Below are positions 6,040 to 11,584 of a DNA stretch of 11,584 nt, in pieces. The position numbers and the translations under genes were made by a program. This DNA comes from Treponema sp. (GTDB taxonomy: Bacteria > Spirochaetota > Spirochaetia > Treponematales > Breznakiellaceae): contig JAIRMT010000147.1 of NCBI GenBank assembly GCA_031258505.1, positions 1-11,584 on the forward strand. The letters are read 5' to 3'. Under the pieces are notes generated by a model. It saw nothing but the letters and a program-made list of their open reading frames with translations. It was not told the DNA's origin and ran no database searches. The first letter of the stretch is position 1; every line of letters starts with the position of its first letter.

Positions 6040-7509
6040 ATGAGTAAGAAAATCACGGTTGGCATACTGTTTGGCGGCAAGTCAGCAGAACATGAGGTGT
6101 CATTGCAGTCGGCGAAAAACGTGTTTGACGCTATCGACAAGACGAAGTACGAGCCGCTACTCATTGGCATCAATAAAAACGGCAGGTGGCTTGTGCCGGT
6201 GTCAGAGACGCACGCCCATGCAGCGCAGGCGCTGGTGTCAGAGACGCACGCCCACGCAGCGCAGGCGCTGGTGCCAGAGACGCACGCCCACGCAGCGCAG
6301 GCGCTGGTGCCAGAGACGCACGCCCATGCAGCGCAAACACCGGTGCCAGAGATACAGGCGTTGGTACCAGAGAAAGACCACGTATCGAAAATGCCGGTGT
6401 CAGAGACGCAGGCACTGGTGCCAGAGACGCAGGCATTGGTGCCAGAGAAAGACCACGTATCGAAAATGCCGGTGTCAGAGACGCAAGACCATGCAGCGCA
6501 GGCGCTGGTGTCAGAGACGCAAGACCATGCAGCGCAGGCGCTGGTGTCAGAGATGCAAGACCATGCAGCGCAGGCGCTGGTGTCAGAGACGCAAGTGCCG
6601 CGCTTTATCCTGAATGTCGATGACCCGTGCCGAATCGCGCTCAGTGAGCCTAGCGTTGAAGTGTCTCTGACACCGGGAAGTGGCGGGCTTATCGCTAATA
6701 CAGGGCAAAGGATCGACGTGGTGTTTCCCATACTACATGGCCCGTTTGGGGAAGATGGTACGGTGCAGGGCCTGCTCAAACTCGCCGGCCTACCCTTCGT
6801 GGGATCGAGTGTGCTGGCGTCGGCGGTGGGCATGGACAAGGATGTGATGAAGCGTTTGTTACGCGACGCGGGTCTACCAATAGGTGGCTTTCGGGCGCTT
6901 ACCATGTATGAGCCGGTTCCAGCTTATGATGATCTTGTCAGGGAACTGGGAACGCCGTTGTTTGTAAAACCCGCAAACATGGGCTCGTCAGTGGGGGTGA
7001 ACAAAGTACATAACGAGGCTGAGTATAAGGCTGCTATCACCGAGGCGTTCCAGTACGATACCAAGCTCATAATTGAGGAATACATCAAAGGACGGGAACT
7101 TGAATGTTCTGTTTTGGGTAATGAAGAGCCAATCGTTTCGCTTCCCGGTGAGGTGCGGTCTTCCCACGAGTTTTACTCCTACGACGCAAAGTATCTCGAT
7201 GAAAACGGCGCGGTTCTGGATATTCCAGCCCACTTGCCAGAAGACACAACACGCGCAGTTCAAAGCCTCGCGCTTCAGACGTTTAAAACGCTCTGCGCCC
7301 AGGGCCTTGCCCGCATTGACTTCTTTCTCAAAAGCGACGGCACGCTGTTAATCAACGAGATCAACACCATGCCTGGGTTCACGCGGATCAGCATGTATCC
7401 AAAGCTCTGGGAAGCAAGCGGCATTTCTTATACCGAACTCATTGACCGGCTTATCGGGCTTGCGTTCTCGCGTTTTGAAAAAGAGAAACGCTTACGAAGC
7501 AGCCGGTGA
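6040..7509 (+). CDS. ddl: D-alanine--D-alanine ligase with a 127-residue repeat insert
   Basis: This cytosolic ATP-grasp enzyme joins two D-alanines for peptidoglycan. GGAGGT at 6026-6031 lies eight bases before the ATG. The N-terminal motif GGKSAEHEVS has E17, the D-Ala-binding Glu of the family. HGPFGEDGTVQG begins at H233, MGSSVGV is the P-loop-like Ser region, and YDAKY (381-385) ends in Y385, the Tyr that marks D-Ala specificity; D-lactate ligases have Phe there. ARIDFF and INEINTMPGFTRIS give the Mg and phosphate ligands. At 489 residues it is too long, but subtracting the repeats at 54-180 leaves 362, the normal length. The insert sits just after LIGINKNGRWLV, in a variable surface loop. 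All catalytic motifs lie outside it. The last 18 bases overlap the end of the opposing thioesterase gene. Confidence 0.96.
   Translation: MSKKITVGILFGGKSAEHEVSLQSAKNVFDAIDKTKYEPLLIGINKNGRWLVPVSETHAHAAQALVSETHAHAAQALVPETHAHAAQALVPETHAHAAQTPVPEIQALVPEKDHVSKMPVSETQALVPETQALVPEKDHVSKMPVSETQDHAAQALVSETQDHAAQALVSEMQDHAAQALVSETQVPRFILNVDDPCRIALSEPSVEVSLTPGSGGLIANTGQRIDVVFPILHGPFGEDGTVQGLLKLAGLPFVGSSVLASAVGMDKDVMKRLLRDAGLPIGGFRALTMYEPVPAYDDLVRELGTPLFVKPANMGSSVGVNKVHNEAEYKAAITEAFQYDTKLIIEEYIKGRELECSVLGNEEPIVSLPGEVRSSHEFYSYDAKYLDENGAVLDIPAHLPEDTTRAVQSLALQTFKTLCAQGLARIDFFLKSDGTLLINEINTMPGFTRISMYPKLWEASGISYTELIDRLIGLAFSRFEKEKRLRSSR
6199..6594 (+). repeat. Modular in-frame repeats in ddl (12-, 11- and 7-codon units)
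   Basis: Thirteen units each begin V(S/P)E. Four are VSETHAHAAQAL-like (residues 54-101). Then come VPEIQAL, VPEKDHVSKMP, VSETQAL, VPETQAL, and VPEKDHVSKMP again (102-144). Three are VSETQDHAAQAL-like (145-180), and a partial VSETQ ends the block. All units are multiples of three bases. The tract is open in several frames on both strands, which produces long false ORFs (5982-6905 minus, 6059-6613 plus, 6186-6623 plus). The peptide is Ala/Gln/Glu/His-rich and likely flexible or helical. Confidence 0.95.
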
Positions 7510-7905
7510 ACGCTCTGGTTTCAGACCGGGTACGTCCCACTGCGGCAGCAGGCGGGCAGGCTTGCCGGCGGAATCCACACAGGCCCAGGTAACCTTCGCT
7601 GTGGCGATGATAACATCGCCGCGCCGTATCTCTTGGGCAAGCAGGCCGCTCACCGCACCCTTCTTGAGCGGCCATGTGCGGATACACAGCACGTCATCCA
7701 TCACCGCTGGTTGCTTGTAGTCAATCTCAACGCGGGCCACATATAGGCCGTAACCAGCCTTGATTATGGCCGGATAATCAAAACCAATGCTTCGGAGGTA
7801 TTCGTAACGCGCAAACTCAAGGTAGTTAAGGTAGTTAGCGTTGTTGACATGGCCATAGTGGTCACATTCATAGGTACGAACCACAAGCGTACATTCTGTA
7901 GTCAT
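7492..7905 (-). CDS. Hot-dog-fold acyl-CoA thioesterase (4HBT family)
   Basis: The 137-residue protein has the 4HBT signature near its start: YECDHYGHVNNANYLNYLE (residues 12-30), with D15 at the catalytic Asp position and H19/N22 in the HVNN motif. This form is closest to FadM/YbgC-type enzymes, which hydrolyse acyl-CoA or acyl-ACP thioesters in the cytosol. The rest shows the expected strands (VARVEIDYKQPAVMDDVLCIRTW, then AQEIRRGDVIIATAKVTWACVD). The start ATG is at 7903-7905 with AAGAGG (7911-7916 complement) five bases upstream. The substrate is unknown. The 3' end overlaps ddl by 18 bases tail to tail. It is divergent from the DinB-family gene across a 153-base gap. Confidence 0.9.
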   Translation of the reverse strand: MTTECTLVVRTYECDHYGHVNNANYLNYLEFARYEYLRSIGFDYPAIIKAGYGLYVARVEIDYKQPAVMDDVLCIRTWPLKKGAVSGLLAQEIRRGDVIIATAKVTWACVDSAGKPARLLPQWDVPGLKPERSPAAS

Positions 7906-8058
7906 AAAAACCTCTTGAAAACTACGTTAGCATATTTTCCATCTTATGGGAAGAATTCAAGTAACTACGTTTTCCTAGCGCGTTAGTATTATAGATATGC
8001 GGATATGAATCCGTCGCGTCTGCTTTTGCGGACGCGCAAACCTAAGTGGGAGGAAACA
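7906..8058. promoter_or_regulatory. Divergent intergenic region with AACTACGTT direct repeats and a hairpin
   Basis: This gap must hold the promoters of the thioesterase (-) and DinB-family (+) genes. AACTACGTT occurs at 7920-7928 and 7963-7971, a possible operator pair. TATTAT at 7987-7992 is a possible -10 for the + gene, but no good -35 stands at the right distance. A hairpin, CGCGTCTGC-TTTT-GCGGACGCG (8015-8036, one G-T pair), lies just before the ribosome binding site GGGAGGAA of the DinB gene and would be in its leader RNA. Confidence 0.45.
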
Positions 8059-8565
8059 ATGAAAAACGTTTTTCTTACCTTCGCCAAGTATAACAGGGAC
8101 GCGGACGCGGCTGTGTTATCTATCCTGAACAAGCTGTCAAATGAAGAGCGGGAAAAGGAGCGCGGCAGCTATTACCATAGTCTCTCTGGCCTGGTTCGCC
8201 ATATCATTGGCGGAGACAGCTTCTTTTGCGGAATGTTCAAGGCAGCCATGACCAACAATGAGGCGGCGCTCAAGGCGCTTGCACCGCTCACGACTATCAG
8301 CGTTCCCAAGGATGCGCTCAATGAAACGCAGTGGCAGGATGTGGTTAAAGCGTGCGAACTCATCGACGCGGCGCTCGTGAGCTTTGTCGAGGCACTGTCC
8401 GACGAGGACTGTAAAGTAATGGTCAAGGCGCCGTGGGGCAGCTCATCACTTGCCTTTATGCTTCAAAACCTCATCGTACACGGAACCCATCACCGGGGAC
8501 AGATTTCCCAGATTCTCGACGAACTCAATATCGACAACGACTATTCAGGCATCAAGGGCGAATAA
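8059..8565 (+). CDS. DinB-family (DNA damage-inducible four-helix) protein
   Basis: I start at ATG 8059, with GGGAGGAA just upstream. The longer frame from 8005 would translate through the leader hairpin. The 168-residue protein shows the DinB/YfiT-like four-helix pattern. Metal-binding histidines fit H48 (GLVRHIIGGDSFF) and H141 with H145 (HGTHHRGQISQIL). The HxxxHRGQ helix near the C-terminus is the family's best mark. Members include metal-dependent thiol transferases and many proteins of unknown role; they are unrelated to DNA polymerase IV, which is also called dinB. It stands alone on this strand and ends in the hairpin terminator shared with the opposing gene. Confidence 0.88.
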   Translation: MKNVFLTFAKYNRDADAAVLSILNKLSNEEREKERGSYYHSLSGLVRHIIGGDSFFCGMFKAAMTNNEAALKALAPLTTISVPKDALNETQWQDVVKACELIDAALVSFVEALSDEDCKVMVKAPWGSSSLAFMLQNLIVHGTHHRGQISQILDELNIDNDYSGIKGE

Positions 8566-8591
8566 AGGCCCTCCACGTCGGGCGCATGGAG

Positions 8592-8632
8592 CGCGCTTTC
8601 ACGGCAGGGTTTATACCCACCGTGAAGGCGCG
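8592..8632. terminator. Hairpin between convergent genes, likely two-way terminator
   Basis: CGCGCTTTCACGG (8592-8604) pairs with CCGTGAAGGCGCG (8620-8632) over 13 bases with one G-T pair. Inside it GGGT-TTAT-ACCC forms a second perfect stem. It lies 26 bases after the DinB-family stop and two bases from the stop of the minus-strand peptidase. There is no strong T-run on either side, so Rho-independent action is probable but not textbook. Confidence 0.7.
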
Positions 8633-8634
8633 TG

Positions 8635-9867
8635 TTAAACGCCCAGCATAAGAAGCGCCATAATCTTAGCGTCTCCCATGATACTGCTGATAAGGGCATA
8701 TTCGTTGGGTTGATGGGCGCTCTCGCCAATACGCGCCCAGACCACTGCCGCGATACCTACATTGCGTAGAGGCGCGGCAACAGTGCCGCCGCCAATGCCG
8801 ATAGGACGGGTGGCCACACCGTAGACCTCCTTCACAGCCATGGAGAGCCGGATGACCAAGTCTGCATCAGGCGGCGTAGGCTGAGATTCCATGCTTTGCG
8901 GCGTGGTATAAGTAATGCTTACGCCATGTTTGGCCTCAATCCGCGCCTTTATGCGGTCAATTTCAGCACGTACAGTCTTGAGCGGATAACAGGGCAGAAT
9001 ACGCATATCCATACAAAACACATCTTCACCCGGAATAGTGTTGATGTTAGGAACATTGGCTTCTTTCTTGGTCGGCTGGAACGTGGAATAGTCTGGCTCA
9101 AACAGCGGGTCATGGGCAGGGAAGGCGCACGAGAGTTCCTCATGCAGGCTAACGGCAAGGTCCGCACCGGCAAGAAAGGCGTTGATTCCCTGATCAGGCC
9201 GGGAACCGTGGGTCTGAGCGCCTTTGGTAATAAAACGCGCCCAGAGCAGGTTCTTCTCGGCTATCTCAATAGTTTCACCCTTTGCGTCGCCACCATCCGG
9301 CACGAGTATCATATCGTCTTTGTTAAACAGATTATTGTGCTGTTCCAGAAGCCAGTGAATTCCGTAATGACTGCCTACTTCCTCATCAGCGACGAACAGC
9401 AGCTTCACGGTATACGGCGGCGTGATACCCGCGTTCAGCAAAGCCAGCGCCGCCACTACTGACGAACACAGACCCTGCTGGTTATCCTCAACGCCACGGC
9501 CAATGAGCTTGCCATCGCGCTCTATCACAGTCCATGGGTCGCTGTCCCATAGAGCCGCCTCCCCGGGCGGCACCACGTCAAGGTGGCTCATAATCCAAAC
9601 CCGCTTTGAGTCATCTTTACCCGCGATAGTGGCCACAAGGTTGGGACGTGCGCCGCCCTTTGCTCGCGAATCCGGCGCGTCATAACGCTCAAGATGGGTA
9701 ATGCCTTTGCGTGTGAGCCAGTCCTCCAGAAACACGCACTTGTCAAGCTCGCCCTCGCCTCCTGAGTCTGGCGCTATTGCCGGACGGCGGGTGAGTTCGG
9801 TCTCCAGTTCCTTGATAAGCACGGCTGCGTTATCAATGTACGTAAACAGCTTTTTCTTTTCTTCCAT
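8635..9867 (-). CDS. M20-family zinc metallohydrolase (ArgE/DapE/carboxypeptidase-like)
   Basis: The 410-residue cytosolic enzyme keeps the M20 metal site: H95 in MSHLDVVPPGE with D97 two residues on, D128 in GRGVEDNQQG, and E162 (general base)-E163 in ADEEVGS. An Asp in ILVPDGGD and a His in ESAHQPNE complete the set. The middle part, about 215-330, is the lid/dimerisation domain (GAQTHGSRPDQGINAF, NINTIPGEDVFCMDMRILP). Family members hydrolyse peptide or amide bonds in dipeptides, N-acyl amino acids or diaminopimelate intermediates; the exact substrate is not evident. WDSDPW fits the peptidase-type members. AAGGA upstream of the ATG overlaps the galE stop, with 12 bases between the genes, so the two are co-transcribed. 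Confidence 0.93.
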   Translation of the reverse strand: MEEKKKLFTYIDNAAVLIKELETELTRRPAIAPDSGGEGELDKCVFLEDWLTRKGITHLERYDAPDSRAKGGARPNLVATIAGKDDSKRVWIMSHLDVVPPGEAALWDSDPWTVIERDGKLIGRGVEDNQQGLCSSVVAALALLNAGITPPYTVKLLFVADEEVGSHYGIHWLLEQHNNLFNKDDMILVPDGGDAKGETIEIAEKNLLWARFITKGAQTHGSRPDQGINAFLAGADLAVSLHEELSCAFPAHDPLFEPDYSTFQPTKKEANVPNINTIPGEDVFCMDMRILPCYPLKTVRAEIDRIKARIEAKHGVSITYTTPQSMESQPTPPDADLVIRLSMAVKEVYGVATRPIGIGGGTVAAPLRNVGIAAVVWARIGESAHQPNEYALISSIMGDAKIMALLMLGV

Positions 9868-9879
9868 AATATAGAGTCC

Positions 9880-10854
9880 TTATATATGCTTGCGGTACGC
9901 TTCCCAGGTTGTGCTGATAAGCGTGTCCACGTCCGAATGTTGCGCAACCCAGCCGAGTGTTTCGCGGGCATACTTAGCCGAAGCAGTGAGTTTCGCTGGA
10001 TCGCCTGGACGACGTCCCACGATTTTGGCTGGAATAGGCTTACCAGTGATGCGGCGGGCTGTCTCAAGCACCTCCAGCACAGACATGCCCTTCTCACTGC
10101 CGAGATTGACTATGAGGCTCTTGTCCTGTGCCGCTAGATAGTTCATAGCAGCCACATGGCCAGTGGCGAGGTCGCTCACATGGATATAGTCGCGGATGCA
10201 GGTTCCATCAGGCGTGTCGTAGTCATTACCAAAGACCTGTATTTCTGCGCGTATACCCGCCACCGCTTCCATAAGCACAGGGAGAAGATTTGCCGGATTC
10301 TGTTCAAGGCCAGTGATACGGCCCTTCACGTCATAGCCGGCAGCGTTGAAGTAACGAAGCGCGGCAAAGCGGATGCCTTTGAGCTTGTCGTACCAGCCCA
10401 GAAAGCGTTCAATTTCACGCTTGGTGAAGCCATAGTAGTTTTCAGGTTCAGTCGGGTGCTGTTCATCAATGGGAAGATACTCCGGCTCGCCGTATACCGC
10501 CGCGCTTGAGGAAAAGACAATCCTGTTGATACCCGCCTCAGCCGCCATGTTGAGGATGTTGATTGTCCCGCTGATGTTGTTTACCGAATACTTTTCCGGC
10601 TTAATCATAGATTCACCAGCAGCCTTGAACGCCGCAAGATGGATGAGACCATCAAAGCGTTTACTCAACGCCGCCCGAAGCAGTCCGGTATAGTCCATAA
10701 TATCGCCATAGACGAATGACGCTTCGGGGAAGAGGTTTTCCCGAAGCCCGCTTGAAAGGTTGTCGAACACCGTAACCGTATGCCCCTGATCAAGAAAGTC
10801 CCGCGCTACATGACTGCCGATATAGCCTGCGCCACCAATGATAAGTATGTTCAT
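9880..10854 (-). CDS. galE: UDP-glucose 4-epimerase
   Basis: This NAD-dependent short-chain (extended) dehydrogenase/reductase interconverts UDP-glucose and UDP-galactose for envelope sugars. I start at the ATG at 10852-10854, giving MNILIIGGAGYIGSH with the GxxGxxG NAD site at 7-13 and 324 residues, normal for GalE. The longer frame from TTG 10896 adds 14 residues unlike the family. Catalytic residues are S117 in SSSAAVYGEP and Y141/K145 in YYGFTK. LAAFKAAGESM (73-83) and RYFNAAG are also typical. Related hexosamine or uronate epimerases cannot be ruled out by motif alone. There is no Shine-Dalgarno before this ATG; an extended -10 (TGGTATACT) lies eight bases upstream, and an 18-codon ORF with a strong one lies just above. 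Confidence 0.95.
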   Translation of the reverse strand: MNILIIGGAGYIGSHVARDFLDQGHTVTVFDNLSSGLRENLFPEASFVYGDIMDYTGLLRAALSKRFDGLIHLAAFKAAGESMIKPEKYSVNNISGTINILNMAAEAGINRIVFSSSAAVYGEPEYLPIDEQHPTEPENYYGFTKREIERFLGWYDKLKGIRFAALRYFNAAGYDVKGRITGLEQNPANLLPVLMEAVAGIRAEIQVFGNDYDTPDGTCIRDYIHVSDLATGHVAAMNYLAAQDKSLIVNLGSEKGMSVLEVLETARRITGKPIPAKIVGRRPGDPAKLTASAKYARETLGWVAQHSDVDTLISTTWEAYRKHI

Positions 10855-10861
10855 ATCTAGG

Positions 10862-10870
10862 AGTATACCA
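10862..10870 (-). promoter_or_regulatory. Possible extended -10 immediately before galE
   Basis: On the minus strand TGG-TATACT fits TGn-TATAAT with one mismatch in the hexamer. Transcription from it would begin within a base or two of the galE ATG and give a leaderless message. The -35 at 17 bases (TATTCA) is poor; a TTGACC stands at 23. Confidence 0.35.
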
Positions 10871-10892
10871 AAAACTGATACGCGTGAATAGG

Positions 10893-10949
10893 TCAACGCA
10901 GCGCCAAATTGCTACAGATGATAGAGTAGGCTGGAGCGGCGGCTTTCAT
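10893..10949 (-). CDS. Possible 18-residue leader peptide upstream of galE
   Basis: The frame reads MKAAAPAYSIICSNLALR and stops with TGA at 10893-10895. AAGGAG (10955-10960 complement) is a strong ribosome binding site five bases before the second of two consecutive ATGs. The stop overlaps a TTG (TTGA) that opens the extended galE frame, which looks like translational coupling. It ends 38 bases before the galE ATG. I do not recognise the peptide. It may be a coupling leader or a chance ORF; the strong ribosome site on a gene-like strand argues for the first. Confidence 0.4.
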   Translation of the reverse strand: MKAAAPAYSIICSNLALR

Positions 10950-11003
10950 CATATCTCCTTGCATTTTTCCCAGAACATTATTTTCATGATTTTCAAACTT
11001 TCT

Positions 11004-11090
11004 TCATTATTATATTGGCACGGAATTTTATGGTGTCAAAATGTTCTCTCCTCGTTCTATTAGATTTTGAAGCTGCCAATATAATAATGA
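11004..11090. repeat. 17-bp perfect inverted repeat flanking 53 bases
   Basis: TCATTATTATATTGGCA at 11004-11020 is the exact reverse complement of 11074-11090. Inside, TCAAAAT (about 11036-11042) and ATTTTGA (about 11064-11070) form a second inverted pair. Both outer arms carry a TATAAT (11009-11014 on the minus strand and about 11080-11085 on the plus). It could be a small MITE-like element, an invertible segment, an operator or a hairpin. Confidence 0.85.
11009..11039 (-). promoter_or_regulatory. Promoter-like hexamers pointing to galE
   Basis: On the minus strand a perfect TTGACA (11034-11039) is followed 19 bases later by a perfect TATAAT (11009-11014), which lies within the left arm of the inverted repeat. 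Spacing is two bases longer than ideal. A transcript would run through the leader ORF into galE. Confidence 0.5.
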
Positions 11091-11202
11091 CTGGTGGTGT
11101 ACTTTGACGTATCACGAACAAAAAACGTGAACAAACTATGATTCACCGTGTAAATGTGAGCGAGAGCGTATCCTATACGATTTTGTTGATGTTACCATCT
11201 TT
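11091..11202. other. Non-coding spacer
   Basis: No gene or clear signal is visible between the inverted repeat and the possible remnant. The stretch is AT-rich with scattered stops in all frames that I read. Confidence 0.5.
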
Positions 11203-11518
11203 TTACGAGTTGAATATTCCCGGCTTTATGCAATAGGCGTGGATACAATCGCCATCATGCAGGAAAAACCACAGCTGCATATTCTTCCCGGATGGGGCAA
11301 GCCACGCTGGTTCAAGCTGTTCATCCGCCGTATCGATAATTTCGGCCAACGCTTTGCGCTTAAAAGCTGTTAATTCACGATGAGGCGAACCTTTGGCGTT
11401 ATCAAAATGATATAAACTCCATTGAAGGATCGGAGGGCTTCACCGATACCTGCTCACTGCCGTCGAAGGCTGGTTTTCCCAAACCGATCCAGCAGCACTC
11501 CAGATCGATACTTTGCAT
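11203..11518 (-). pseudogene. Possible frameshifted gene remnant, unrecognised
   Basis: Two minus-strand frames overlap and look protein-like. From ATG at 11516-11518, 38 codons read MQSIDLECCWIGLGKPAFDG and on to a stop at 11402-11404. In another frame 78 stop-free codons run from 11439 to the TAA at 11203-11205 (segments LYHFDNAKGSPHRELTAFKR and MQLWFFLHDGDCIHAYCIKP). A single frameshift between about 11404 and 11439 would join them into a ~100-residue protein. I recognise no family. The plus strand is also open here (ends 11373), so coding is not certain. No ribosome site precedes the ATG. Confidence 0.35.
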
Positions 11519-11584
11519 ATATAAATCTAACTATTGGTACATAAAGCCGACATTTTTATAACAGCCGTTTTTAATTTCACTGAA

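Noticed and set aside
6059..6623. Plus-strand ORFs in other frames over the ddl repeats
   Set aside because: They are Arg- or Ala/Gly-rich shadows of the same repeats and have no ribosome site or family likeness.
5982..6905. A 307-codon minus-strand gene with SDTSACAAW repeats
   Set aside because: It is antisense to ddl and open only because the in-frame repeats lack stops on the other strand.
6040..7509. D-Ala-D-lactate (vancomycin-resistance type) ligase
   Set aside because: The specificity position is Tyr (YDAKY, Y385), as in D-Ala-D-Ala ligases, and no vanH or vanX-like gene is adjacent.
8005..8058. N-terminal 18-codon extension of the DinB-family protein
   Set aside because: It would be translated from a hairpin leader without a ribosome site, while ATG 8059 has a strong one and gives the family-typical start.

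Overview
This window looks like chromosomal DNA of a spirochaete, most likely a Treponema of the gut or termite-gut type. That is an inference from the style of the proteins (REP-associated tyrosine transposase, ExbB/ExbD pair, a serial lipoprotein, M20 hydrolase, Ddl), recognised by reading and not by any search. Base composition is moderate and genes are tightly packed except at the two repeat- or remnant-rich ends.

Layout. Positions 2-88 hold the last 28 codons of a class I aminotransferase. Positions 118-546 hold 20 perfectly phased 21-bp tandem repeats, followed by a (TG)n/(CA)n-rich tract. Positions 754-1320 encode a RAYT-type Y1 transposase whose N-terminus contains a 57-bp tandem duplication, and 1321-1726 is a gene-poor tract of hairpins and decayed repeats. 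From 1727 to 7509 seven genes run on the + strand with gaps of -4 to 43 bases, so they probably form one operon: a lipoprotein, ExbB, ExbD, a second ExbD, a full-length JetD-like (DUF3322/DUF2220) Toprim protein, an RluA-family pseudouridine synthase and D-Ala-D-Ala ligase. The ligase carries a 127-residue modular repeat insert. Next come a convergent hot-dog thioesterase (-), a DinB-family protein (+), a hairpin terminator, and a minus-strand pair galE then M20 hydrolase. The last ~600 bases hold a galE leader ORF, a 17-bp perfect inverted repeat carrying promoter-like hexamers, and what looks like a frameshifted gene remnant.

The most interesting unit is 1727-5329. A proton-driven motor (ExbB with two ExbDs, each keeping the transmembrane Asp) is arranged in overlapping, translationally coupled fashion and followed 11 bases later by a JetD-type protein. 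JetD is the DNA-cleaving subunit of the Wadjet plasmid-defence system, but no JetA, JetB or JetC is present here. The arrangement recalls Zorya defence (a MotAB-like channel plus nucleic-acid effectors) without being homologous in its parts. A 'proton motor plus Toprim nuclease plus lipoprotein' system is therefore a real hypothesis, tempered by the housekeeping genes that follow in the same transcript.

A second theme is in-frame tandem repeat expansion. There are 21-bp, 57-bp and 36/33/21-bp units, all multiples of three, in three loci. A motif of the ligase repeats (ALVPETQ) also occurs in the non-coding tract at 1515-1535, so a dispersed repeat family may be active in this genome.
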